In this document: piece by piece, positions 62,477-64,000 of the stretch
Layout of the letters: each line of letters begins with the position of its first letter
Position numbering within the stretch: the first letter of the stretch is position 1
DNA from: Euleptes europaea
Taxonomy: Eukaryota; Chordata; Lepidosauria; Squamata; Sphaerodactylidae
Direction: 5' to 3'
Length of the DNA stretch: 64,000 nucleotides
Assembly: GCF_029931775.1 (NCBI RefSeq)
Contig: NC_079312.1
Coordinates: forward strand, 134,587,872-134,651,871
Notes under the pieces: model-generated
What the model saw: only the letters and a program-made list of their open reading frames with translations
The model's database searches: none
What the model was told of the DNA's origin: nothing
Made by a program: the position numbers and the translations under genes

Positions 62477-64000
62477 CTGCTCTCCAGTCGCAGCTGACTG
62501 GCGGCAACCCCAGCGACGGGCTTTCAAGGCAAATGAGAAGCGTAAGTGGTTTGTCATTACCTTCCTCTGCAAAACCTTCCTTGGTGGTCTCCCTTCCAAG
62601 TTACTGACTCTGCTTAGGTTACGGGATTTGTCAAGGTCGAGCTATACCATGCTGCTTTCCCTCCTCAAGCTGGGACTGTAAAGATGAAGACTTGCAGCAT
62701 GTAAGAATGAAGCAACCAGCAAACAGGTCTAGTTTTTGTTGAATGTATTAATCCATTGATTGGGTGTTTTTTTTATAGCTGGTTAGGATGATGTGAAACT
62801 CAGTGAAACTATCTACATGACTGCCATGAGCAGCTGGTACTCTGTCCTGCTGAGTTTGTTAAGATCCATAGGTAGATCATGCAGCAGGAATGTTTTGAAA
62901 CTAGAATTTGACAACACAGTGTCAGGGTTTCCTTGGGGAAGGGAGGAAGGTGCCTGAATGCTGTTCCTAGGTGTTGGTTGTTTACATTTTCTATTGCCAC
63001 CATGTGTTGTTTCCCTCCCCACTTCATTTGCATGTTCCTTATGTGGCTCTTGGAATGTTCAGTTGTGCAAATAGGAGATTGAATCCTCATTGGACTAGAT
63101 GAACCTGGAGGTCCCTTCCAACTCTGATTCGATGATTCATCCAAGCTGTAGGATGTGCCAACAGCTTGGCCTGTGATGGCTGGAAACTTTACTCAAAGCT
63201 TTTCTAGTTTCCAGAGTGAGCTTCCAGTCTGATATCTTAGGCATGTTCAAGAGCCTTCATGCAAACAGTGTTTGTTGTAGTGAAAATGCTTTATTTGAAC
63301 AATATTCAGCAGGGGTCCCCAACATATGGTGCCTATGGGCACCATGGCACCCACTAATACCTTTCGTGGTACCCACCAAGTTTTTTTAGAAAGTGCGTGG
63401 AGCCAGGTGGGGCTCCTGCCCAGCAAGGCTTCTGATTGCCCATTGGAGATTTGATTGGTTGTGCAGATTAAAATAGTGTTTTGGTGGCAGCTGCCACTGC
63501 AACATGGGCTTTATTCTCTCACTCCTCTTTCCCAGTGTATTTTTGAAAAATGCTCCTCTTTGTCTTCAGCCCTTGGGTTTCTTTTGTGTGTGTGTGTGGG
63601 GCTCTTGTCTCCCACAGCGGCCATTTTGTGGTTGTGCCTACCACGCTGTGACAGAATTCCAAAGGTTCCCACACTCAAAAAGCTTGGGAAACCTTGGTAT
63701 ACAGTAATCTGCATCACTCTCATTGGTTTTAACAATGGTGTGGCTTCAAGGGAGGACTGGGAGGGCTGCTGTGTAAGAAATGTAGGCCTATTTAGTCCTG
63801 CAGAAATCTCTGCCAATGTCCACGTCAGGATTCCATGGTTTGGGCAACAACTTCTTCCCTTTTTAGGAAGATGCTTAAAATGTTTTGACCATGTTTGGGA
63901 AATAAACTTGCTTTCTTCTTTACCATTTTAGATCACTACTTTCTCCAGGCTCCTGACAACTGCAGACGTGGAAACCTTGGCAGCAGAAGTACAGAGCAAT
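14018..64000 (+). CDS. RNF213: RNF213, 16 exons visible, both ends outside window
   Basis: RNF213 is a very large cytosolic AAA+ ATPase and E3 ubiquitin ligase. It acts on lipid droplets and in antimicrobial ubiquitylation, and human variants predispose to moyamoya disease (family knowledge). The window shows 16 exons joined in frame: 14018-14176, 23308-23406, 24598-24720, 31291-31471, 31963-32136, 37426-37584, 37866-38467, 41288-41453, 49611-49828, 50670-50810, 51611-51772, 52509-53649, 56069-56262, 57151-57303, 58211-61807 and 63932 onward. Every junction has AG/GT borders and matching phase, and no stop or frame break occurs, so the gene looks functional. Identity is clear from the long, near-colinear match to the mammalian protein as I recall it. 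The N-terminal exons and the RING region are not in the window. Confidence 0.95.
14177..15560 (+). other. intron; short tandem repeat, otherwise nothing recognised
   Basis: This is the first part of a 9.1-kb intron. At about 14991-15056 a GGGTGTCCCTCTGCTGGTCT-like unit occurs about three times with one shortened copy. The rest shows no coding or known repeat signature. Confidence 0.5.
15561..16161 (+). other. GC-rich block and probable L1 5' UTR
   Basis: A distinctly GC-rich block (about 15561-15780) bounded by G and C runs is followed by A/T-richer sequence leading into the L1 ORF1 at 16162. It may be the L1 5' UTR or an unrelated older repeat. I could not find a target duplication to place the L1 start. 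Confidence 0.35.
16162..17294 (+). pseudogene. L1 ORF1, one frameshift
   Basis: The frame opens at ATG 16162 with a lysine-rich N-terminus. A coiled coil follows with repeated V-K-Q-E heptads (about residues 75-165), then the RNA-binding region. A single-base change near 16885-16895 shifts the frame after VPRDS. The C-terminal domain resumes in another frame from about 16900 (HFNNPITIDGNPVRLMKEI, HRWEYPQG) to about 17280. The acidic/basic tail resembles other L1 ORF1 proteins here. Confidence 0.85.
17418..21157 (+). pseudogene. L1 ORF2, multiply broken
   Basis: The start at 17418 is followed by a stop at 17433-17435, just before WNVNGLN. The endonuclease spans 17436-18148 (LQETH, MGDFNGV, LSDHN) with a frameshift near 17630. 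The reverse transcriptase lies in 18606-19940, with ATGADG, TRQGCPLSPLLF and YADD at 19488-19499. C-terminal pieces at 20015-20308, 20667-20900 and 20843-21157 carry GWHAYLWYEK and CWKCGKERGTYMHAWWFC. At least five frame changes or stops are present. Confidence 0.85.
21467..23307 (+). other. intron, no feature confidently recognised
   Basis: Remainder of the first intron. Open frames in 21426-21915 and 22469-23042 look like chance. A weak inverted similarity between GGGCCAGACTACAC (about 22714) and TTAGTAGTCTGATCTAG (about 23069-23086) might be the ends of an old DNA transposon, but it is too short to assert. Confidence 0.4.
23308..23406 (+). CDS. RNF213: RNF213 exon (window exon 2)
   Basis: The exon is 33 codons, phase 0/0, between TTCTATAG and GTACTA. 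It contains FFSDENFTEQWKRTLISNM and ends in SRIKQ. A CDEsF-x-QWK-like segment is what I expect in this part of RNF213, and frame and strand agree with the neighbours. Confidence 0.75.
23427..23439 (+). repeat. target-site duplication of 5S-derived SINE (left)
   Basis: AGAGGTTGTATTT, repeated exactly at 24037-24049 after the SINE tail. Confidence 0.75.
23440..24036 (+). mobile_element. 5S rRNA-derived SINE split by a nested insertion
   Basis: The sequence at about 23831-23930 follows vertebrate 5S rRNA. It shows the internal-promoter stretch GGAAGCTAAGCAGGGT, then GGTTAGTATTTAGATGGGAG-like sequence. The tail GGCAAACCACCTCTGAACAT...GACTTGATGGCACTTT ends in CCACC repeats. A 13-bp duplication flanks 23440-24036. 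The first few SINE bases are separated from the body by a 373-bp insert. Confidence 0.8.
23452..23824. mobile_element. 373-bp insert in the SINE, possible solo LTR
   Basis: The segment sits between two copies of ACTAAC (23446-23451 and 23825-23830) and interrupts the SINE head. Its size, the 6-bp duplication, a TATATA-containing stretch (about 23614) and ends near TGG and GACA would fit a retroviral-type solo LTR. No matching internal sequence exists in the window. The family is unknown and it could be another element type. Confidence 0.4.
24037..24049 (+). repeat. target-site duplication of 5S-derived SINE (right)
   Basis: AGAGGTTGTATTT, identical to 23427-23439. Confidence 0.75.
24598..24720 (+). 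CDS. RNF213: RNF213 exon (window exon 3)
   Basis: The exon is 41 codons, phase 0/0, between TTTACAG and GTAGCA. It encodes a segment starting EREVQQIKAYCNCHTKL and ending in AIEAINLACQ, predicted helical with no recognisable catalytic motif. Frame, strand and splice signals agree with the gene. Confidence 0.75.
24721..25255 (+). other. intron, pyrimidine-rich, no feature recognised
   Basis: C/T-rich sequence (about 24890-25250) without a known repeat signature. Confidence 0.45.
25260..25505 (-). mobile_element. tRNA-derived SINE (same family as 53730-53965)
   Basis: On the + strand this reads tail to head: TTTATTTATTGACTT..., CTCACAACAACCTTGTGAGG, TGACTGGCCCAAGATCA, CTCCCAGATCCTG, AACCACTACTCC. 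Its reverse complement aligns with the + strand SINE at 53730-53965. The family resembles CORE/MIR-like tRNA SINEs abundant in squamates. Confidence 0.75.
25922..26190 (+). mobile_element. 5S rRNA-derived SINE, full length, with flanking duplication
   Basis: The 5S-like head (GCCTGATCTCGTCAGAGCTC, GAAGCTAAGCAGGGTCAGCC, GGATGGGAGACCACC) runs from about 25950 to 26040. A tail with GGGGTCGCCATAAGTCAGCT and GACTTGACGGCACTTTACAC then leads into (AC)n at 26146-26178. Flanks ATGCAGATAGTGTT (25922-25935) and ATGCATTAGTGTT (26178-26190) look like a slightly diverged target duplication. Confidence 0.85.
26385..26481 (+). mobile_element. gecko-type tRNA SINE, 5' part, interrupted
   Basis: AATCTGGAGAACTGGGATCAG...CCCCACTCTTCCACATGGA...GAGTAAGTCACAG matches the body of the complete SINE at 36305-36609. 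It is cut by a DIRS-like element, and a short continuation (CTCTCTCAGCCC) reappears at about 27816-27830. Confidence 0.65.
26482..27815 (+). mobile_element. internally deleted DIRS-like element with long inverted ends
   Basis: Inverted repeats of roughly 200-250 bp bound the element (left about 26482-26690, right about 27575-27785). A right-hand extension ends in CAGGTAAGTGAAACTC-like sequence, as in the nearly whole DIRS element. The interior carries a gag-like region (about 26725-27220) with paired cysteines (CSSCGAK, CLLCLGEGH, CKSCGK) and an S/R/P-rich tail typical of DIRS gag proteins. No reverse transcriptase or recombinase is seen. It is non-autonomous, about 1.3 kb, moderately diverged. 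Confidence 0.6.
27826..27932 (+). mobile_element. 5S-SINE tail joined to gecko-type SINE
   Basis: GGCAGGCAATGGCAAACCAC, TCTCTTGCCTTGAAAACCCA, GTTGGCTGCAACTTGACAGA and a CCACCA end match the tail of the 5S-derived SINEs. No 5S head precedes it; it follows directly on the interrupted gecko-type SINE. Confidence 0.65.
28310..28500 (+). repeat. three ~75-bp tandem repeats
   Basis: Units beginning GGAACCTGGGACCTTCTGCA (about 28317), GGAACTAACCTGGGATCTTT (about 28382) and GGAACGAACCTAGGACC (about 28447). Each ends in a GTGCCTTTGT- or GTGCCTGTGT-like stretch and a G-rich run. The third copy is the left arm of the first foldback. Confidence 0.7.
28452..28644. repeat. foldback A, ~90-bp arms with GT/CA and GC tracts
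   Basis: The left arm runs from CCTAGGACCTTTTGCAAGCA through (TG)n and (CG)n to a G-rich stretch. The right arm (about 28555-28644) is its reverse complement, through a C-rich stretch, (CA)n and TGCAGAAGGTCCCAGGTTCC. The spacer is only a few bases, so a long cruciform or hairpin is possible. Confidence 0.75.
28801..28995. repeat. foldback B, ~85-bp arms
   Basis: The left arm contains CCCCGCCCCCAGAGTCGCC and GGGAGCGGCTTGGCTTCTTC. The right arm contains GAAGAAGCCAGCCGCTCCCG and CACTCTGGGGGTGGGG, its imperfect reverse complement. The centre is near CAACAGCTGACAGG. Confidence 0.65.
29039..29313 (+). repeat. (GT)n, then long polypyrimidine and (CT)n/(CCCT)n tract
   Basis: About 20 GT repeats (29039-29078) are followed by nearly continuous C/T sequence with (CT)n at about 29213-29243 and CCCT repeats. 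Long open frames across it are low-complexity artefacts. Confidence 0.85.
29318..29500. repeat. foldback C, ~80-bp arms
   Basis: GCCATTTATGCATGGGAGGT (29318) through ATTCTCAAAACTC (about 29402) is mirrored by GAGTTTTGAGAATTCAAATG (29421) through CCCATGCATAAATGGC (29500). There are only a few mismatches and a small gap, with an 18-bp loop. Confidence 0.85.
29501..29592 (+). repeat. (CTTT)n microsatellite
   Basis: About 23 uninterrupted CTTT units directly after the right arm of foldback C. Confidence 0.9.
29640..29748 (-). mobile_element. hAT-like MITE end
   Basis: The stretch ATGATGTGATAAATATGCAA, then GGTTCCCCACCCCTG, is the reverse of a terminus (CAGGGGTGGGGAACC) that I recognise from common non-autonomous hAT elements of reptiles. 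Only this end is visible. Confidence 0.5.
29752..29978. repeat. foldback D, 87-bp arms around a tRNA-like SINE head
   Basis: The left arm 29752-29838 (AGAGAAACCGCCTCTAGCAG ... ACCATAGGG) and right arm 29892-29978 (CCCTATGGGGTCAGAGAAAC ... GCGGTTTCTCT) are reverse complements with few mismatches. The 53-base loop reads on the minus strand GGGGCCATGGCTCAATGGCA, then GAGCACCCGCTC, a pol III A-box-like tRNA head. The arrangement looks like a head-to-head duplication of a SINE. Confidence 0.8.
30546..31171. mobile_element. hAT-like MITE with internal tandem repeats
   Basis: The ends TAGGGCTGTCAAT and ATTGACAGCCCTA are inverted copies, and subterminal TTCGGGTTTATTGAACC-type stretches are also symmetric. 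Flanks CTGGACTG and CTGGGCTA agree at 6 of 8 bases, compatible with a diverged 8-bp hAT duplication. Inside, a unit with GGCTTGGCAGCGTGGATCTC and GGGGAGGCGGGCGGTGGGGG recurs about three times (about 30720-30985). Confidence 0.65.
31291..31471 (+). CDS. RNF213: RNF213 exon (window exon 4)
   Basis: The exon is 181 bp, phase 0 in and phase 1 out, between TTTATGTAG and GTATTT. It encodes TQKNLLDVMCSYNLNKLGAL, then VIVKSWPTN and LLVWPDIKHLFSFN. The final G pairs with GG of the next exon to make a glycine codon. It lies in the N-terminal stalk-like part of the protein. Confidence 0.85.
31887..31924. repeat. perfect 15-bp inverted repeat, 8-base loop
   Basis: GCAGTCTTTGTTCTT (31887-31901) and its exact reverse complement (31910-31924) lie in the short intron 38 bp before the next exon. 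Confidence 0.85.
31963..32136 (+). CDS. RNF213: RNF213 exon (window exon 5)
   Basis: The exon is 174 bp, phase 1 in and out, after TTTGCCAG and before a strong GTAAGT donor. It encodes GSGGDFLDQLTDEAKECM and IAHELNSGNILVKHLEL, ending YKKQFLSIWEL. Upstream in-frame sequence back to 31803 is open but intronic. The exon start is fixed by the AG and by phase agreement with the previous exon. Confidence 0.85.
32137..32774 (+). other. intron, nothing recognised except a short tandem duplication
   Basis: No coding or repeat signature, except that TTATAACAAAATAC-GTAACAGCTTTG occurs twice in tandem at about 32682-32737. Confidence 0.5.
32775..36080 (+). mobile_element. old DIRS-type retrotransposon, decayed
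   Basis: Inverted ends bound the element: GTGGAAGGTATCCAAAAGTG ... CTCCACAGGCAGGGC near 32785-32866, and its reverse complement near 35985-36070. An internal region near 35730-35830 repeats end sequence (GGGTACCTTCCACCACTGAG, AGTGGAATGGAAGGTATCC), as the DIRS internal complementary region does. Between them are RNase H-like (about 33840-34210) and recombinase-like (about 34990-35690) remnants. At about 3.3 kb it is shorter than the 5.5-kb copy here and has many breaks. It is an old fossil. Confidence 0.65.
36189..36304 (-). mobile_element. 5S-derived SINE (minus), part 1, split by another SINE
   Basis: (GT)n then AAAGTGCCATCAAGTCGCAG and GAGGTGGGTTGCCATTTCC is the SINE tail read in reverse. 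It continues at 36610 after the inserted gecko-type SINE. Confidence 0.8.
36305..36609 (+). mobile_element. gecko-type tRNA-derived SINE, complete
   Basis: The head AGCGTGGTGTAGTGGTTAAG has a tRNA A-box form. It is followed by GGAGAACCGGGTTTGATTCC (B-box form), CAGCCCCACCTACCTCACCA and TAAGCCGGTTTGATTCTACC. The end is TATAAAAACCAACTCTTCCT with TCC repeats. It sits inside the 5S-derived SINE, so it is the younger of the two. Confidence 0.85.
36610..36705 (-). mobile_element. 5S-derived SINE (minus), part 2 with 5S head
   Basis: GCACAGTCTTTCCTGGAGGT, CCCTGTTTAGCTTCTGAGAC and CTGACGAGATTGGGC are the 5S-like head in reverse complement. Confidence 0.8.
36745..36995 (-). mobile_element. BovB (RTE) LINE 3' end
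   Basis: The minus strand encodes a C-terminal fragment containing GKVEGSRKRGRPNKRWIDSI, KAVKDRSFWRTLIHRVAMSR and the end KRLDGT, typical of BovB ORF2 termini. The 3' tail on the + strand reads AAGTGCCGTCAAGTCTCTTC, then CGACTCATGGCGACCC. Only about 250 bp remain. Confidence 0.8.
37000..37425 (+). other. intron, nothing recognised
   Basis: Unique-looking sequence ending in a pyrimidine tract and TTTCAG at 37420-37425. Confidence 0.5.
37426..37584 (+). CDS. RNF213: RNF213 exon (window exon 6)
   Basis: The exon is 159 bp, phase 1 in and out. It encodes NKHLSIMEKTEQKQTLQKVL, then LRLQEVLLIKKEQKMLGSFL and ends VQDFVK. The charged, heptad-like pattern suggests helices of the N-terminal stalk. 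Confidence 0.85.
37866..38467 (+). CDS. RNF213: RNF213 exon (window exon 7)
   Basis: The exon is 602 bp, phase 1 in and phase 0 out, with donor GTAAGT. It contains YEPCYSEFCRFYSSLKSGEL, EVDILFRDFTNNYEELKKDL and RIMCNQDPQDSGEWIDQRA, and ends KVIDKVKEGLSLSGDFKVLR-LLLNF. These match segments of mammalian RNF213 I can recall (HPCYTDFLELYQDLKSGEIT, VDVIFKDFVNKYTEL, VKESLGLNGDFSVL). The domain is the N-terminal helical region before the AAA core. Confidence 0.95.
38468..39239 (+). other. intron, nothing recognised
   Basis: A/T-rich sequence with no convincing repeat or coding signature. Confidence 0.5.
39240..39343 (+). mobile_element. 5S-derived SINE, tail fragment
   Basis: GGCACTGGCAAACCACCTCT, CCATAAGGGGTCGCCATAAG, GACTTGACAGCACTTTACAC and a short CA tail. 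The 5S head is missing. Confidence 0.8.
39400..40100 (-). mobile_element. L1 3' fragment, decayed
   Basis: The minus strand keeps a short stretch resembling the L1 ORF2 C-terminus (ELFKYIVMAARLLYMQQNGK, compare YATTAARLLYAAKWKG in the L1 at 1-5986) followed by A-rich 3' UTR-like sequence. Heavily mutated. Confidence 0.55.
40101..41020 (+). other. intron, nothing recognised
   Basis: Unique-looking intronic DNA. No repeat family or coding sequence could be assigned. Confidence 0.5.
41021..41115. repeat. 46-bp arm hairpin, 3-base loop (MITE or miRNA-like)
   Basis: The arms 41021-41066 and 41070-41115 are reverse complements at 41 of 46 positions, and two of the five differences would be G:U pairs in RNA. 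The loop is GTC. Such a compact palindrome is typical of very short MITEs and could also fold as a small-RNA precursor. Confidence 0.75.
41288..41453 (+). CDS. RNF213: RNF213 exon (window exon 8)
   Basis: The exon is 166 bp, phase 0 in and phase 1 out. It encodes KDEFQSFQQQKLTCMSLQLM, AKKLLQSITEPRRRCLEELT and LRRDFVNWVREALE. It parallels the mammalian AKKLLQDISEARCKCLQALS and LRKEFICWVREALG. The split codon completes as aspartate with the next exon. Confidence 0.95.
41454..43510 (+). other. intron before the SINE/DIRS nest
   Basis: A polypyrimidine stretch (about 42010-42050) and otherwise unassigned sequence. The block around 42430-43000 is GC-richer and repeat-like, but I could not name a family. 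No coding sequence is supported. Confidence 0.45.
43511..43518 (+). repeat. target-site duplication of Sauria SINE (left)
   Basis: CACTACAC, repeated at 49319-49326, on the far side of the DIRS element that split the SINE tail. Confidence 0.65.
43519..43819 (+). mobile_element. Sauria-type tRNA SINE
   Basis: The head CCCCGTGGCGCAGAGCGTTA and CACGACCTGAGTTCGATCCC (tRNA A and B boxes) precede GTAGCCGGCTCAAGGTCGAC, GACTCAGCCTTCCCTCCTTC and TGGGTCAGGAATGACCCGGT. It ends in GGACCTTTACCTT. This is the tRNA-derived SINE widespread in lepidosaurs. Confidence 0.85.
43820..49316 (+). mobile_element. DIRS-type retrotransposon, nearly whole
   Basis: Inverted ends (left from 43820, about 110 bp; right about 49158-49316) share CTCAGAGGGAC, GGGCATCTTCAGAATGGGTG and more. 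An internal complementary region (48863-48959) joins the complement of the left end to that of the right-end extension, the signature of DIRS circles. Parts in order: gag-like region (about 44690-45910), reverse transcriptase then RNase H (about 45870-47810) and tyrosine recombinase (about 47810-48830). It looks almost whole with only a few breaks, and is fairly young. It inserted into the tail of the Sauria SINE. Confidence 0.85.
48863..48959 (+). repeat. DIRS internal complementary region
   Basis: CCCATTCTGAAGATGCCCTT to GAGCCGAG complements the left terminus. The adjoining AAAGAGCCTTGGCTACTTAC to GGGCATCTT complements the right terminus. In DIRS elements this region templates end joining of the circular intermediate. 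Confidence 0.85.
49319..49326 (+). repeat. target-site duplication of Sauria SINE (right)
   Basis: CACTACAC after a short T-rich remnant of the SINE tail. Confidence 0.65.
49611..49828 (+). CDS. RNF213: RNF213 exon (window exon 9)
   Basis: The exon is 218 bp, phase 1 in and phase 0 out. It encodes ELKVFVDLASISAGENDMDV, DRVACFHDAVQGYSCLLYEL and KKLWKALESD. This is one of the most conserved stretches of the family and nearly identical to the mammalian VFVDLASISAGENDIDVDRV. Confidence 0.97.
49829..50669 (+). other. intron, nothing recognised
   Basis: No repeat family or coding sequence recognised. Ends in a pyrimidine-poor acceptor, CCACACAG. Confidence 0.5.
50670..50810 (+). CDS. RNF213: RNF213 exon (window exon 10)
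   Basis: The exon is 47 codons, phase 0/0. It encodes RDSARYLEWLKTIKESHGSV, then SLATTINRKGIYVIEAPAEG-QK, matching the mammalian ARNLEWLKTVNESHGSVERS and INQRGIYVIQAP. Confidence 0.95.
51125..51270 (+). mobile_element. amniote dispersed repeat (LINE-tail-like), family uncertain
   Basis: CATAAGAACAGCCATGTTGG, ATCAGACCAAGGCCCATCAA, GTCCAGCAGTCTGTTCACAC and AGTGGCCAACCAGGTGCCTC match a repeat I recognise as very common in squamate introns. I could not fix its class. Confidence 0.5.
51611..51772 (+). CDS. RNF213: RNF213 exon (window exon 11)
   Basis: The exon is 54 codons, phase 0/0. It encodes VSLETVLFLTVSES, HYSLEELKELMNKLMLMSGK and AEVEKFSE, matching the mammalian YSLEEVKELLNKLMLMSGKK. Confidence 0.95.
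51773..52508 (+). other. intron, nothing recognised
   Basis: No repeat or coding signature. Ends in TCTACACACAG. Confidence 0.5.
52509..53649 (+). CDS. RNF213: RNF213 exon (window exon 12), start of the AAA core
   Basis: The exon is 1141 bp, phase 0 in and phase 1 out. It encodes VFSGVQRLALSF, YSAGNMLFRSWITK, FYLNYYMAEQLVYLCRELGS, LDIDTLGTYLDLLAGME and NLILCPHSEVLASALAIYMN. It continues with SYDEVLLCTPQTSYEQVALF and CVGIVSSRRAGVG. The end, together with K-S from the next exon, forms a P-loop-like RAGVGKS, probably belonging to an early AAA module (AAA2 by my recollection). The glycine codon before the lysine is split by the intron. Confidence 0.95.
53730..53965 (+). mobile_element. tRNA-derived SINE (same family as 25260-25505)
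   Basis: AGTGGTTAGAGCACTGGACT (A-box form), GACCCAAGTTCAAAATCCC, CCTCAGAGGGTTGTTGTGAG and a TGAATAAAT end. It is diverged but complete. Confidence 0.75.
53966..54340 (+). other. intron, nothing recognised
   Basis: No family or coding sequence recognised. Confidence 0.45.
54345..54545 (+). mobile_element. second tRNA-derived SINE family
   Basis: CTCAGTGACAGAGCATCTAC and GCATGCTGAAGGTCCCAGAG form a tRNA-like head. CTCCAGTTAAAAAGATTAGG, CCTGAGATTCTAGAGAGCAG and CAATGGTTTGATATGGCATA follow. The same head type appears, inverted, in the loop of foldback D (29839-29891). Confidence 0.7.
54812..55245. mobile_element. possible MITE with short inverted ends
   Basis: CAATCCTGAAGGGGG near 54821 and CCCCCTTCAGGAATG near 55225 are inverted copies bounding a GC-rich block. 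Inside, GGAAAAGGTGGCGCACCG is partly duplicated. No coding sequence. Confidence 0.4.
55246..56068 (+). other. intron, nothing recognised
   Basis: Unassigned intronic sequence ending in TAATAACAG. Confidence 0.45.
56069..56262 (+). CDS. RNF213: RNF213 exon (window exon 13)
   Basis: The exon is 194 bp, phase 1 in and phase 0 out. It encodes KSLYIKRLHEKLKAKLHDNE, KTIRLIDPHVDENKVLKSLL and PMIFHFDITSS. It completes the P-loop begun in the preceding exon. The mammalian match is KSLYVKRLHDKMK and KTIRLIDPQVDESRVL. Confidence 0.97.
56263..57150 (+). other. intron, GC-rich unassigned block
   Basis: A G run near 56333-56344 is followed by GC-rich, repeat-like sequence to about 57060. The family was not recognised and the open frames are inconsistent. 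Confidence 0.4.
57151..57303 (+). CDS. RNF213: RNF213 exon (window exon 14)
   Basis: The exon is 51 codons, phase 0/0, donor GTAAGT. It encodes VQSGIQEFLFKLLVLHYLGD, KLWLRKQCHLYVIEILEPSP and ends KQTRS. It parallels the mammalian VQTGIWVFLFKLLILQYLMD and CHLYIVEILE. Confidence 0.95.
57309..57378 (-). mobile_element. 5S/BovB-type SINE tail fragment
   Basis: (GT)n followed by AAAGTGCCGTCAAGTCTCAG and CGACTTATGGCGACCC. It begins only 6 bp after an exon donor site and is truncated. Confidence 0.75.
57379..58210 (+). other. intron, microsatellite, otherwise nothing recognised
   Basis: A GT-rich stretch lies near 58047-58070 and a CA-rich one near 58083-58096. The rest is unassigned. The intron ends TTCTCTTTTATAG. 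Confidence 0.5.
58211..61807 (+). CDS. RNF213: RNF213 giant exon (window exon 15), two active-type AAA modules
   Basis: One uninterrupted exon of 3597 bp (1199 codons, phase 0/0), from TTTTATAG to GTGAGT, corresponds to the very large internal exon known in mammalian RNF213. The first Walker A, GETGCGKT, has its lysine at 59150-59152. Its Walker B, ILFFDEANTT, has the glutamate at 59336-59338. The second Walker A, GKPGSSKS, has its lysine at 60197-60199, with Walker B VVVLDEIGLAE and glutamate at 60407-60409. Spacings of 62, 349 and 70 codons equal those between human K2426, E2488, K2775 and E2845 (human numbers from memory), the ATP-hydrolysing AAA3 and AAA4. Other conserved blocks are DFATPSLNISDESPG, NRINRVKICMETGKM-like sequence and PIPLINRLEKHYLDINTVL. 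It is highly conserved and intact. Confidence 0.98.
61962..62053 (+). mobile_element. dispersed repeat fragment, family uncertain
   Basis: AGAGCAAGAGTCCAGTAGCA, CCTTAAAGAATAACAAAATT and CAGCTCACTTCTTCAGATA form a stretch I recognise as common in reptile genomes. The Sauria SINE inserted at its 3' edge. Confidence 0.5.
62054..62068 (+). repeat. target-site duplication of Sauria SINE (left)
   Basis: TTAGTGTTTCCTTTA, exactly repeated at 62366-62380. Confidence 0.9.
62069..62365 (-). mobile_element. Sauria-type tRNA SINE with perfect 15-bp duplication
   Basis: The reverse complement of the family at 43519-43819: GGTAAAGGTCCCCTGTGCAA, GTCATTCCTGACCCATGGGG, GGCTGAGTCAACCTTGAGCT, GGGATCGAACTCAGG, CTGCTCTGCGCCACGGGG. 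The exact flanking duplication indicates a rather recent insertion. Confidence 0.9.
62366..62380 (+). repeat. target-site duplication of Sauria SINE (right)
   Basis: TTAGTGTTTCCTTTA, identical to 62054-62068. Confidence 0.9.
62437..62680 (-). mobile_element. 5S-derived SINE (minus), full length
   Basis: (GT)n at about 62442-62471, then CCAGTCGCAGCTGACTGGCG, GGTTTGTCATTACCTTCCTC, CCTTGGTGGTCTCCCTTCCA, then a diverged 5S head (GACTCTGCTTAGGTTACGGG). Confidence 0.8.
62690..63064 (+). other. intron, nothing recognised
   Basis: Unassigned intronic sequence. Confidence 0.45.
63065..63140 (+). mobile_element. CR1 LINE 3' end fragment
   Basis: TTGGACTAGATGAACCTGGA, GGTCCCTTCCAACTCTGATT and CGATGATTC form the typical CR1 3' terminus with its short terminal repeat. 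Confidence 0.75.
63311..63697. mobile_element. hAT-like MITE
   Basis: The left end CAGGGGTCCCCAAC and right end CTCAAAAAGCTTGGGAAACC (reverse complement of a diverged copy of the same terminus) bound about 390 bp. No coding sequence is visible. I recognise the terminus as a common amniote hAT MITE type. Confidence 0.65.
63932..64000 (+). CDS. RNF213: RNF213 exon (window exon 16), truncated by window end
   Basis: After TACCATTTTAG the frame is phase 0 and reads ITTFSRLLTTADVETLAAEV-QSN. It continues the previous exon (AVFTE|ITTFSRLLT), as in the mammalian ITTFSRLLTSHDCEILESEV. Confidence 0.95.
   Translation, partial: MTTFSRLLTTADVETLAAEVQSN

Overview
The window is vertebrate nuclear DNA, most likely from a squamate reptile. 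Its one host gene is part of RNF213 (mysterin, the giant AAA+ E3 ubiquitin ligase) on the + strand. Sixteen exons are visible between 14018 and the window end. All have AG/GT splice borders, mutually consistent phases and no stops. The largest is a 3.6-kb exon (58211-61807) carrying two complete Walker A/B pairs. The 5' exons and the C-terminal RING/E3 part lie outside the window. The squamate call rests on the repeats: several L1 subfamilies, a BovB LINE tail, Sauria-type tRNA SINEs, 5S-rRNA-derived SINEs with a BovB-like tail, and DIRS-type retrotransposons. A very gecko-like tRNA SINE suggests a gekkotan, but that is only an inference.

Layout. 1-6836: a nearly intact L1 (+) inserted into an older L1 (-). 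6837-8184: decayed repeats, including a retroviral env remnant and a DIRS remnant. 8185-13306: an L1 (-) with a 10-bp target-site duplication and a 5' inversion. 14018-24720: the first three recognised RNF213 exons, with a third L1 (+, about 15.8-21.5 kb) in the first intron. 24721-31290: one intron packed with SINEs, an internally deleted DIRS-like element, a 2.15-kb composite built from four long foldbacks, and a hAT-like MITE. 31291-41453: five exons, with an old DIRS copy (about 32.78-36.08 kb), nested SINEs and a BovB tail between them. 41454-49610: an intron holding a nearly whole DIRS element (about 43.82-49.32 kb) inserted into the tail of a Sauria SINE. 49611-57303: six exons. 58211-61807: the giant exon. 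61808-63931: an intron with two SINEs and a hAT-like MITE. 63932-64000: the start of the next exon.

The mobile elements explain each other. Insertions are nested (L1 in L1, DIRS in SINE twice, SINE in SINE, an LTR-sized insert in a SINE), so relative ages can be read from the junctions. The 5S-derived SINEs share a 3' tail with BovB, which fits use of the BovB machinery. RNF213 reading frame survives across all of it because every insertion is intronic. I saw no CRISPR array, no intact RNA gene and no clear second host gene.
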